A stretch of DNA of 64,000 nucleotides, from NCBI RefSeq assembly GCF_003597395.2, contig NC_133771.1:52334339-52398338 (forward strand), read 5' to 3'. Positions 26,901 through 38,900 of the stretch are shown piece by piece. Under the pieces are notes generated by a model. That model was not told the DNA's origin. It worked only from the letters and a program-made list of their open reading frames with translations, and did not search any database. The translations under genes were made by a program, and so were the position numbers. The stretch comes from Chelonoidis abingdonii (Eukaryota > Chordata > Testudines > Testudinidae). Within the stretch, counting starts at the first letter, position 1. Every line of letters begins with the position of its first letter.

Positions 26901-29900
26901 GGTCAGGCTTGACAAAGCCCTGGCTGGGATGATTTAATTGGTGATTGGTCCTGCTTTGAGCAGGGGGTTGGACTAGATGACCTCCTTAGGTCCCTTCCAA
27001 CCCTTATATTCTATGATTCTGTGATTTGAAAAGAAGAGTGAAGAGGTGGATTATGGGATCATTTCAGTCATTTTGTGGTGAGAAAGGTTTAAATTAGGTG
27101 AACCAACTATTTGATGTTACTGATTGGTGGTCCAAGTCCCACCTAGTGAGAGATGCAGACAGTTGCTGCTTTGAAAGGGAACATGAGTTGGTGAGCAGGG
27201 TTCACTGAACTGTAGTGTCAGTAAAGTGAGCGGTAGCTCCTGGATCCAAACCAGGAGTCGGATATTTTCCCCTTCTCGGTACAGATGGTTCTACTGCTGT
27301 CCTTCTGCTCTGTCTTAAGATTGATGTTTTCCTCCTCACCCTCATTTAGTAGCAAGATTCTGGGGTCATCCCAACACTTATACAGATTTCCTCAGAGGGG
27401 AGATGCTTTTCATATTTGACAGCCCTAGCTTAGGTGTCTGTTATTGATATCTGACACATCAGAGCGGTCCCCTGCACCAACAAAAAAGTAGTAGAGGCTA
27501 AAAATCTGACTTGGCAGTTTTAAGAGAATGATCTACAGTGAAATAATTTCTTCAAACTATAGGGAGTTTAATAGTTTAGTTTGAAAAGCATTGGGGATCT
27601 CAAAATAGACATCCACATTTAAGTCTCCTGCAGCGACATTACTCTGGCCATAGGTTGAAAGTGGGAACAAGATTACAGATGGTCCTCTTTTATTGGGAAG
27701 ACACCTATTAAATGCCACGCAGGCGCTCAGGGCTGTGGTGGGGAGAGATGCCCCTCCCTACTAACCAACAGACTAAACCCAGTGGTGCTTAGACCCATAT
27801 TGGTCAGCTCCAACTTAATCAGGCAGGTATTAGCAATGAACCTTCTAAGAGTTCATCTTTTTATGTCCGTTAACAAACAAATGATGTCATATTCTATTGC
27901 TGACTTCGGTAAAATCAGATTTTGGCCAATTTGCAGTTAGTATTGATTCAACATGCACAATCTTTTCTTATTAACTATCTTTAATAATTGGGGCATCTAC
28001 TTCTATCTCAGTTATCTTTCAGGTCCAGTTTTTCCAAATAAGTCATTTTTTCCCTAAGGTCTTACAACGAGTTGTAACAAACTTGAACTATAAAATGATT
28101 AGGTCTAAATTAACTGTTATCACTCAAAGAGATCTTGGACTCGTGGATAGTTCTCTGAAAATATCCACTCAATGTGCAGTGGCTGTCAAAAAAAAAAAAA
28201 ATAAATAAACCCAAAACAAACAAACAAAAAAAAAAACAACCCAACAAAAAACAGAATTTTGGGAATCATTAAGAAAGGGATAGATAAGAAGACAGAAAAT
28301 ATCATATTATCCTTATATAAATCCATAGTGTGCCCATATCTTGAATACTGCATGCAGATGTGTTCACCCCATCTCAAAAAAGGTATATTGGAATTGGAAA
28401 AGGTTCAGAAAAGGGCAACAAAAATGTTTAAGGTTATGGAACAGCTTCCTTATGAGAAGAGTTTAATAAGAGTTTGGCTTTTCAGCTTGGAAAAGAGACG
28501 ACTGAGGGGGGGGGTCTGATAAAAGCCTACAAAATCATGACTGATCTGGAGAAAGTAAATAAGGAATTGTTGTTATTTATTCCTCATAACACAAGAAATA
28601 GGGGTCACAGAATGAAACCAATAGGCAGCAGGTTTAAAACAATAGGAAGTATTTCTTCATACCATGCACAGTCAACCTGTGGAATTCTTTGCCAGAGGAT
28701 GTTGTGAAGGCCAAGACTATAACAGGGTTCAAAAAAAGAACTAGCCAAGTTCATGGAGGATAGGTCCATCAGTCGCTATTAGCCAGGATGGACGGGGACG
28801 GTGTCCCTAGCCTCTGTTTGCCAGAAGCTGGGAATGGGCAGCAGGAGACAGATCACTTGGTGATTACCTGTTCTTCTTCAAGAGATGTCCCTGTGGGTGC
28901 TCCACTCTAGGTGTCGGTGCACCCCTGCGCCTTTGATCGGAGATTTCTGCAGCAGTACTCGTAGCGGCCACGCATGCTCAGAGCCTGGCCCCTGCTCTGA
29001 GTATACCTCTAGTGAGCATGCGCAGCCGGTTCCCTCAGTTCCTTCTCTACTGTCCCCAGCTTGAGACGGAGCTCAGAAGACTCCTTAAAGAATTTCTTTC
29101 CTCATCTTAAAATAACTTGTAGTTAGACAGTTTCTTGTTAGTTAGTTGTTCGTTAGTGTTACCTACCTTTTTTCTACTGTTTAAAAAAAAAAAAAAAGAT
29201 TTGTTCTCTCAGCCACTTCAGATATGCCTGGCTCTACAGGCTTTAAGCGCTGCTCCTCCTGTAAGGAGGCTATCCCTCTCTCCGATGGACATTCACAGTA
29301 CATAAAATATTTGGGGGAGACCCATATTCTCCAAAAATGTGCTCACTGCACTAAACTAAGCTCCAGAGCGAGAAAGGACAGGGAGATAAAACTTAAACTT
29401 ATTTTGCTTCAAAAATCCCTAGGGTCTGCCTCAGACCCTGGCATGGACTCTGCCTCTGCTCACCAACACAGCTCTCCCACTTCTAAAAAGCAGAAGAAAG
29501 CAGCAAAACGAGGACACCTTCTGTCAAATTCAAAAGAAGCCCTTAGACACAAACCTTCTCCGGTCAGATCCACAGTCTCCTTACTGGTGCTCCCCCGCCT
29601 GAGCACTTTCGACGAGCCGGGCTCCTCTGGCACCGCGTTAAACCCACCTGTGCTTTTGGCGGCAGTGCGAGGCTCCGGTGCTGAGGTGACAGGCTTTCAG
29701 TTGCCTGCCTCGATTATAGCACCTATCGGCACCGCGATGAACGCGGTGCCAACAAATCAGGCTCCCCCGAGGCACCGCAGCCTGCTATTAATAGCGCAGC
29801 ATCGAGTACGGCACCGGCATTAGCAGCGCTACTTGGCACGGAGCCAAGACTAAGAACTCCAGTGCAAGCCTGGGTTCCCTCACAGCAATTCTATCAGCCT

Positions 29901-32900
29901 TCACCTTCAGCTGCCTCAGCGCTGCCATTTAATCAGTCAAGTGACCTCCTAGTGTCACCTACGCTGCAATCGCCCTTTCTTAAAGACTGCTTCTCCCTTA
30001 CGAATGATTCAGGGTCCGAACAGCCTTCCTCCAGTGAGGAGGAGTCTGAACTACAGGGTGATGTTTCAATACAATCAGAATTCCATCCTCGGAGTCCTGT
30101 CACCCACGGGCCCAGGAAAATTGTCTCAGACCACCCTCGAGACCTTGCCTCCTGATGTGTTAACCCCTGGATGGCACCACCTATGCCTTTTCCACCACCA
30201 TGGCAGTATTGGGCACCATGGGCATCTTTCCCTCGGCAGCACACCCGCTATTCCAATCCGACGAGACGCGAACGTCCAAATCATATGACTCACTTGGTGG
30301 CACCATCCCTTCTCAGGATCAATTAACTCCTGCTCCTGACCCAGTACTAACTGAAGTGCCAACTGAAGCAATGCCTGAAGAAGCTTTACTTCCCTCCCCT
30401 CTACCTCCCTCAGACGATTTTTTGAAATTCCAGGATCTCTTTAAAAGGGTTGCCAGTGAGCTTAGAATCAATCTAGAGGAAGTACCGGACCAACAACATT
30501 TGTTAATGGACATCCTGCAACCCTATTCTTCATCTAGCCTGGCATTACCAATTAATGCAGCCCTTCTGGAATCAGCCAAGTCCATCTGGCAGGCTCCAGC
30601 CACAAGCCAGCCTACCTGCAAACACGCGGACCGTAAATACTTCATTCCCTCTAAGGGCTCTGAATTCCTTTTCTCACATTCTGCGCCAAACTCACTGGTA
30701 GTGGACGCAGCCAGTCAAAGGAACAAACAACAGTATTTCCACCATACCCCAGCCAACAAGGAAGGCAAATGCTTAGACCTGCTGGGTCGCAAACCTTACA
30801 ATTTCCAATTGCCAATTATACCGCAATTCTGGCAAAGTACGACCATAGAAGCTATAACAAGTTCGTGGACTTTATTGAACACATTCCAGACTACAAGAAA
30901 CAACAGTTTACAGCTTTAGTTTCCGAGGGCCAAATCATATCACGCACAGCTCTTCAAGCAGCTCTGGATTCAGCCAATACCACAGCAAGATCCACCGCTA
31001 CGGCAGTGGTCATGCGCCGAGGTTCATGGCTCTCCTCTTCCCTCTTTCCTCGCGAGGTTCAGAGCACCATAGAGGATCTCCCTTTTGATGGTGATAAACT
31101 CTTTGCTTCCACCACTAATGAGGTGCTCCACTCAATGAAGGACTCAAGGGCAACTCTTCGATCCTTAGGCATCCAAACCCCTACAACCAGAAGGCGACAG
31201 TACAGATATCAACCTTACCACTGTCCATGCTACCCCCCATATACTCAGCATTTCCCAAGATCTCAGAATATCAACAACACCAACACCAACGCCAGAGATC
31301 CAGATACCAGCGGAACAGTCGCCCAATTTTCTTCAGGGATGCCCCAACTTCCTCCACTAATAAGCAGATTTTGAACCTTTGGTCCGAGGGTCTCTATAAA
31401 TACACATCATGTCCCAACTTCAGCGTATGCACTGCCTCCAACTATCTTTGGACACCGGAGCCTAAAGCAGCCATTTTTGTCACCAATGGCAGCAGAATTA
31501 ATCACCCGACAAGTGGGTTCTAGAGGTCATCACAGCTGGTATCTATCCCCTTCCTCTCCTTACCTTCCACCCACTCACCCTCCCGTGTCCCTCTTGCAGG
31601 GACACCTCTCACGAGCCACACCTCCGGCAAGACGAGCAGTACATCATCCTCCTTACAATTGCGCGCTCGCTATCGAACTTGTTGCGCGGCCGATAATGCC
31701 ACAAGGGGAAAGGGTTCTACTCCCCTTATTTCTTAACATAAAAAAAACCTGGAGTGATGGCGACTGATCCTCGACTCTCAGGAGGCTCAACAAATGTGTC
31801 AAAAAAGCAAAAGTTAAGATGGTTACTTCGCAACCACCATATGTCCAGCCCTGAAGCAGGGTGGATGGGTTTTCAGCCCTCGACCTACCAAGACCTGCTA
31901 CTTTCAACGTCACTATCCACCCAGGCCCATCAGACCAATTTTTCTCGTTTTAACCCTCGGCTCCAATGCTATTTCCAATACAGAAGTTCTACCATTCGAC
32001 CTTTCCACTGTCCCCTCTTAGTTTTCTCCAAGCTCCTAGCGGTTTGGTCACGGTTCCTACCTCGGGGAAAAAAGGAGTCCATAATATTCTCCCTTGACTC
32101 TCGTATGATTGCCTCCTGAATGGCCTCCAATTCGATGAGGCCCTCTGCTTCACACAAATCACCATTCGAGTGCTTCCCAAGCCTTGGGCCCTTGCATAAT
32201 AAACGATAAGCAAATCCTACATTGTCCTACCCATGTCACCTGGAGTTACTCAATCCTCTCTTCGAGAGAGTGTCCCTTGGGGGTGCTCCGCCTAGGTTGA
32301 CTTCGAATGCAGTGTATCTCAAGGCAGGGTGCGGGACTTCGGGTGGTCGTTATTTTCTGGCCAGGAATTGCAGTAGATAATACTGCCCTGCCCTAATCGC
32401 AGTGTCAGAGAGAGGGCCCTGAGTAGGGCACAGGTTTGACATAATGCACAGGGTTTGACAAATGTGTGCTTGGAGGACCAAGTGGCTGCTCTACAAATGT
32501 CAGACAATGGTACTCTACGTAAGAAGGCTATAGAGGTAGATACAGATCAACTATAGGCTGAGCAAGTGCAGAATGGTGGTAGAATGTGCCTTTGGATGTT
32601 TAAAAGCTCAATGGTGCTGTTTGCTGACTAGGTCAGACCTCAGAGCAACCAACATTCCCATTGTTATTGCTGCTTGCTATGTGCTCCATAATATCTGTGA
32701 GAGTAAGGGGGAGACATTTATGGCAGGGTGGGAGGTTGAGGCAAATTGCCTGATGTCTGATTTTTGAGCAGCCAGATAGCAGGACGATTAGAAGAGCACA
32801 GCAAGGCGCACAGCGCATCAGAGAGGCTTTGAAAACCAGTTTCATGACTGGCCAGGCTTCAGTGTGACAGTTGTGTGTGTTTCTCCTTGATGCAAACCCG

Positions 32901-35900
32901 CCCCCTTTGTTGATTTTAATTCCCTGTAAGCCAACCACCCTCCCCCCTTCGAAATAAAGTAATTATTGTTTTGAAACCATGCATTCTTTCTTTATTAATT
33001 AAAAAAAAAAATTAGATAAGGGACAAGGTAGCCTGGGTGGGGTGGGGGAGAAGGTACGGAAAAGGCTACATTGCTTATTGTAGCCACACTAAAAATCAAG
33101 CTGTTTGAATGACAGCCTTCTGTTGCTGTTGCCATTCTCTGGAGTGGAGTGGCTGGGTGCCCAGAGCCCTCCCCCCACCTCCCATCTGCGATCTTGGGCG
33201 TCTGGGTGAGGAGGCTACTGAACATGGGGAGGAGGATAGGCGGTTATACAGTGGATGATGCGGGGGGGCTGTGCTCTTGTTGGCTTTCCTGTAGCTCCAG
33301 CAGATGCTTCATCCTGTCCATTTGCTTCCCCAACAGACACTTCATCATGTCCGTTTGCTCCCCCATTAGCCTCAACATTGCATCCTGCCTCTGCTATTCA
33401 TGCTCACTTAATTCTTTCTGGACCTCTGCCGCTGAATGCCTCCATTCATTAAGCTATGCCCTATCAGTGCAGGAGGACTGCATGAGGTCGGAAAACATGT
33501 CATCACAAGTGCGTTTTTTTTCACCTTCTAATCTGCGATAACCTCAGGGATGAAGATGATAGGGGGAGCGTAGAAACATTCTATGCTCTATGATTCTGGG
33601 GGACTGCCTGGTCACCTGTGCTGCTGAGTTTGCCACGCTGGCCAAAGAGGATATGAAATTCAAAAGTTCCTGGGGCTTTTCCTGGCTAGTGCATCTGAGG
33701 TCAAAGTGCAGTCCAGAGCAGTCACAATGGAGCTCTCTGGGATAGCTCCCGGAGGCCAGTACCGTCAATTTGCGTCTGCACTACCCCAAATTCAACCCAG
33801 CAAGGTTGATTTTAGTGCTACTCCCCTCGCTGGGGAGTAGTACAGAAGTCAATTTTGAGCCCTTTAAGTCAACAGAGCGGGGTTGATTGACCTAATCGGA
33901 CTAAATTCGACGTAACCGTGTAGTGTAAACCAGGGCTTAAACTGCTGACTTCAGTACTGCTACATTATTTCACATCAGCTGAAGCTGTATCTCCCCATAG
34001 TGTTTGTTGTAAAGTTGTAAGACAGTTTTGCATGTGTGTGAATCCAGATAAACTTGGCCGTCATGAGTTGAATCACTGGATGGATAAAGTGTACTGTTGC
34101 TTGCATTCTAGGCACTTGTAATTCTGGTGACTCCTCCTGATTCTCTGGCTGGTTGGTCAGGATGCCTATAGTCAGACTTTTTTAGGACAGGGTCCACAGG
34201 CAGCAGTGGTTTTATCATGAATAGTCTGTGGATAATGCTGAGAATTTAATCTTAATACAGAGGGCAAACGTGTTGTGTTGAAGAGGCAGTTTTGTAAGCA
34301 CAGGATTTTTGTAACTGGTGTATGCCACCTGAGTGTACCTGTAGTAAGCTTGACAGGTACATAAGTTAAACAGTGTATATTAACTTGTATTTTGTACCCT
34401 TAGGCTAGTAGCTGTTTCAGATATAATCAAACCTTGATCACCTGACATCTCAATTTTTAAAATATCTCTTCTTTGCAGTAAACTGAAATCATACTCTTGT
34501 TCCTGTGTTTGATTGTGACTGCAAGCCCATCCTTTGCTGCAGAGTTGTGCACCAGAATCTAAGCTTGTGAAGAAAATGTTCCAGCTCAGAATTGGTGTAA
34601 GCCAACTAAATACTGTTTGGCTGAGTTTGCAGTCACAATGAAACCTTGGAGAAGTGTGAGCAACCCTTGTTCTGCACAATGGGATGCTTACTCTGGAACT
34701 CGATGATGATTTAAATATCAAGGTTAAATATTTAAGTTTTTGTTGGTTGTATTGCAGTAGTGCTTTGGAGTCCCAGTCATGTTGCCAATTGTGCAAGACA
34801 CTATACAAACAAAAACAAGTTCCCCGCCCCAAAGAATTAATATACTTCTTCCTCTGCCTTTCCAATAACCGTGGATACTGTACTGATTTAATTTTATGAG
34901 GCTGCCACAGAATTTCTGATCTGCTACGCCAGAGGCCATCCTGGAGAATTTAGAACTAGCCTGTTCTACCATACACCAGAGAAACTAGGGGCTTTTCTGT
35001 TATAGTAGCAAATTACCTGTGCAAACAAGCTGACTGGTGTTTTTTTAATTAGGAGTGATGCTGCCTCTATAAGAGTTTGTGAGGAAATAAGTAAGATATA
35101 GTGAGAAAATGGAAATTTTTATTATTTATTGTGGCAGCTTCTAGAAGCCCCAGCCCCCTTGTGCTAGTTACTGTACAGATGCAACTGGAAACACCTTAGT
35201 TGTAAAGCCCTCATGTGTAAAGCTTTTCAGTCTTGCCATTGTAATTGTTAAATATCCTGTCTCATGTACTGGGCAACAGAATTATTTTAGAGCAAATATA
35301 ATGATTCATTCTCTTTAAAAATAGAGCTTACTGAATTCTTTGACTCAGTCGAGGGACAAGGCAAGTTATCCTATTCTTGAAATATGTTCCTGGTAGAGAA
35401 ACAGTAGTTGTCTATCATGGAATGTGTTTCATAACATGGTAATTGTCTGCGTTTTGACTCTGTGATGGAACCTGTTGCAAAATTCATGAAGTGATCCTTA
35501 ACAGAATTGTTTGGCAGATAGATATTTGTTTTGTAGATAACACATGAAATCTGTTAACCAGATTGGGACTATATGATTAAAAATGAAACAACAGAAAGAT
35601 GCTACATCTCATAGTTTGTCCTCTAAGTTGTATTTATATAGATAAACACACACACATACTGTGGGGAAAGGGCTAGCAAAATTTTCTTCAGCTATTGAAA
35701 ACTTAAAGTAGCATGTCCTAAAATGTGTAGAGAAGGACTTGCTTGTAATTTATTTTGATACATGGATATATGATAAGCAGTCAGTGGCATGGCAGGTGAA
35801 GATTTGACACACTATAGTAGGTATGTATTTCATAAAACTACTTGCCTTCGTTAAAATTACCTGTGACTTGAATTTTTTGTCCTATTTCAGTATTTCAGAT

Positions 35901-38900
35901 TCCAAGTATTCACTTCTAATGCCATATCACGTCTAATGTAGCGTAAATATATGTAATATTACTGTTTTTTAGACAATTGAAATGATTGAGAAAGAACAGA
36001 GGGAAGTCGAAAGGCGACCAATAACAAAAATTACTCACAAAGGAGAAATAGAAATTGAGAGTGATGCTCCAATAAAAGAACAAGAAGTAGCTATGGAAAT
36101 TCAGGTGAATAAGTGGTACTTTATTTTAATTCTAAGAGAAGGTTGATTTTGTTTGTTAAAAAAAAGGCAGTAGAATTATCGTGCATAAATAATACAGATG
36201 GTTTATATATAATTTTGTTTTAAAAGGATATTAAAATAAATAACTGAATTTAATTTTGTTCTTTATACAGAGGGTTTTAGTAGTGGTTTTTTAAGTCCTA
36301 AATTTTAAGGGCTTTTTGTTGTGTTCTTTATCTTGTGATTCTCTGGCAATAGTTAGGTTTTAAATCGTACCTTAATTTATTACTCTGGAGAAATCATGAC
36401 ATTTGATATCCTAACTTTTCTTAAATCTTTTGAAATGCTTGTGATGCGTGGTGTTTTTTAAAATAATAATAAACTGTAACCAAAGCAAAAGTCTCTCACT
36501 TGAGAAGATGAAAGTGTTGAAAGTTCCCAAGTGGTTGACTCTGAAGTAATTGAAATAACATTACAATTAAGAATTTCTGATAAAGCATAAATGTTACTGT
36601 CTTCTATTAACTGAAATTGATTGCTTGACCTTTCACAGGAACCTACTATGATAAAGCTAGTGGAGAAGACAGAAGAGATTGAAAAAGATAAAGAAGTAGA
36701 TGAATCTTCATTTCCAGATACAACAAGTCAACACAAAAATCATCTCTTTGATCTTAACTGTAAAATCTGCATAGGTAATTATAGTAAAAATGTATTAAAA
36801 TTAATAACACTTACCACATAGGTAATGCTTTCCAAACATATATCTTAAAAGTTTAAAAAAAAAAAAAAAAAAGGGGGGGGGGGGGGGCTGCTTTTAAACC
36901 TCATTATCCCCCCAATTTGCCGATAAGGAAGGAACATCATCTTACTTTTCTAGTAAACTTTAAAGAGACAGAGCTGTTAATTCTGCTTTGTGTCTGTGCT
37001 GCTCTTACGCTGTTCATGGAGCACTGGTGTTGGTGATGAAGGCTTGGCTAGGTTTATTGTCAGCAAAGCACAATATTAGCATCCTGTCCAGCAGGTCACA
37101 GGGACACTTAACACATATGTGCCCATGACAGGGTAACGTCACAGTCAAATATAGTGTTGTCTGCTACACTGGTGCAAAGCTGTTCCTCCTCCTATGACTT
37201 CTCCTTTTATACATTGATACAAACAAGTTATGTTTTACTTTCCATATGTTACTAGTGACCATCCTTGAATTTGTACTCTGTAGTTTGAATGAAACATCCT
37301 CATCTATTATCCTGTCATTCCCTCCTTATTTTATGAGGAATCTGTGTGCTCCTGTACCATCCATGCAGGTCTGGAATGCGCTTACTCGGTTAGCTGGTAT
37401 TCTGTCAAGTCCTGCACTGGTTCACCTCCGGACTTTGGTTAGTCATGGTCCAGCAAGGCCTACAGACAGTATGGAAGTTGATAGTGCGGCATAGTCAATG
37501 AAGGAGCTCCCATAGGAACTGTGCCTGTCTCGTTGCTGCTCTAGCTTTTCTTTAACTCTTCCAGCTTTGATAGTGTTTGGTATCTTTTCCCTTTTTTGAG
37601 ATAAAGACCAATTCTTTATTAGTAGAAAATAATTTTTTTTATTCCCTTTCTCCAGGTCGAATGGCACCACCTACTGATGACCTTTCTGCAAAAAATGTGA
37701 AAGTGTCTGTAGGAGTTGCACGTAAACAGTCAGACAATGAAGCAGAAAACATAGCAGATGCACTTTCTGCAACGTCAAATATTTTAGCCTCAGAATTATT
37801 AGAAGATGATAAACAAGAATTGTCAAAGCCAGCATTCTCATCTATCCCAAGGTAATAATAAACTTCTTGTGCTATCTGTATGAAAAAACCCTTATGATTG
37901 TTCTGTCAAGCTAAGATTCATGTAAGTAATATAAGTAAAAACATGAGATATGATGAGTTATAAATAGAGAATGCTGTGTGACTAGGGGGCACACTCATCT
38001 CTCATGAACACTCCATAGTCAAGTGTGTGTGTGTGTGTGTGCGCGCCTTCATTTTCTCTCCCTGTGGCCCTCATTGGGCTCAGGTCTTTAATTAGTCCTG
38101 TAGTCAGTGATCTCAGCCCTAGTATTGAGCTGTACTTCAGGGCTTCCTCTGGGAGGCAATGTCCTCACCCTGTCTGGGTGGTTCAGGCCCCAGGTCTTTT
38201 TCTGGGCCACTAAAGAGTTCAGTTCCCCTTCTGAGGTGCCTCAAAATCCAGGCCACTTCCCCCAGTGGCTAATGAGGGTGGAGGGGACCCTGTCCTGCAC
38301 ACTACTTTAGGTCCTAGCCCAGGGACCCTGTATATAGCAGCTGTCTGCCATGTTCCTTTAAGCTGCGCCACTGCTCTAATTCCCCGGGCCACTTCCCTGC
38401 AGCCCTGCACCACCTTCACTGTTACTTCAGGGCTTTGTCCTGATGGAGTCCCAGCAACTGGCCCAGAGCTCTTTCTCGCTTTCCCTGGCTTCTGCCAGCA
38501 CTGTCCAGTCCGAGGTCTTGTAGCTCCCTCAGCCAGCTACACACCATTCATGCCCATCCAACTTCAGCAGGGAACTGAACTCACTCTGGCCCTGCAGCTC
38601 CTCTTATACTAGCCTGTTGGATCCTGACTGGCTGCTCCCTGCAGCCCCTTTCTGATTGTCTGTGTCCCACATAGCCACTTTAGGCAGCTTGGAGGACTCT
38701 GTCCACTGCCCTTTTCTGGGGTGTGCTGTGGCAGGGTCAGGAGGCCTCCAGCAGTGGCCTCAGAGGGTCTGGTACACCTCATCACAGTGATCAAACTGTC
38801 TAAATGCTTCTTTAAGTAACTGGCATTTTGTACCTCTTATAGTGTAAAGTGGCATTACTTTGACAGACCAATTGCAGTTCTAAAATATTTCAAAATAGTA

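Larger units (their letters stand above)
28875..32250 (+). mobile_element. DIRS-type retrotransposon copy 3 (decayed)
   Basis: The left terminus TCTTCAAGAGATGTCCCTG is followed by about 170 bp of terminal repeat, a gag-like ORF (29224-31374 in several frames) and reverse transcriptase fragments (31600-32200) such as KGFYSPYF and, in another frame, LTLGSNAIS. The proper right terminus is absent: the copy runs into an inverted DIRS piece. Frameshifts and stops show it is dead. It differs from the copies in introns 10 and 11 and represents another subfamily. It lies in the same orientation as PHF3. Confidence 0.85.
32554..33937 (+). mobile_element. PIF/Harbinger transposon remnant (5' part lost)
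   Basis: The end of a DDE transposase gene on + is followed by a convergent Myb/SANT-type gene on -, the two-gene layout of PIF/Harbinger. The right terminal region 33770-33937 ends GTGTAAACCAGGGCT, followed by TAA, consistent with the 3-bp TWA target of Harbinger. The left end and most of the transposase are missing, replaced by the inverted DIRS piece. Confidence 0.8.
25303..35972 (+). other. PHF3 intron 6 of window (10.7 kb), transposon-rich
   Basis: Donor GTAAGA, acceptor TTTTTTAG. Holds a short repeat at 25505-25700, CR1 copy 25735-27025 with a nested MITE, unassigned AT-rich sequence 27030-28080, CR1 fragment 28085-28874, the DIRS copy 28875-32250, an inverted DIRS piece 32250-32530, and a Harbinger remnant 32554-33937. 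33940-35972 is mostly unassigned. Two fragments of a common amniote-type repeat are near 34780-34850 (ACTATACAAAC...CCCCGCCCCAAAGAA) and 35125-35200 (TTCTAGAAGCCCCAG). Confidence 0.8.

Noticed and set aside
32573..32767. Host HARBI1-like gene
   Set aside because: Only about 65 codons of the C-terminus, next to transposon ends and a broken Myb-like partner.
38025..38612. Small frames 62-115 codons
   Set aside because: Within a probable LTR; no protein similarity recognised.
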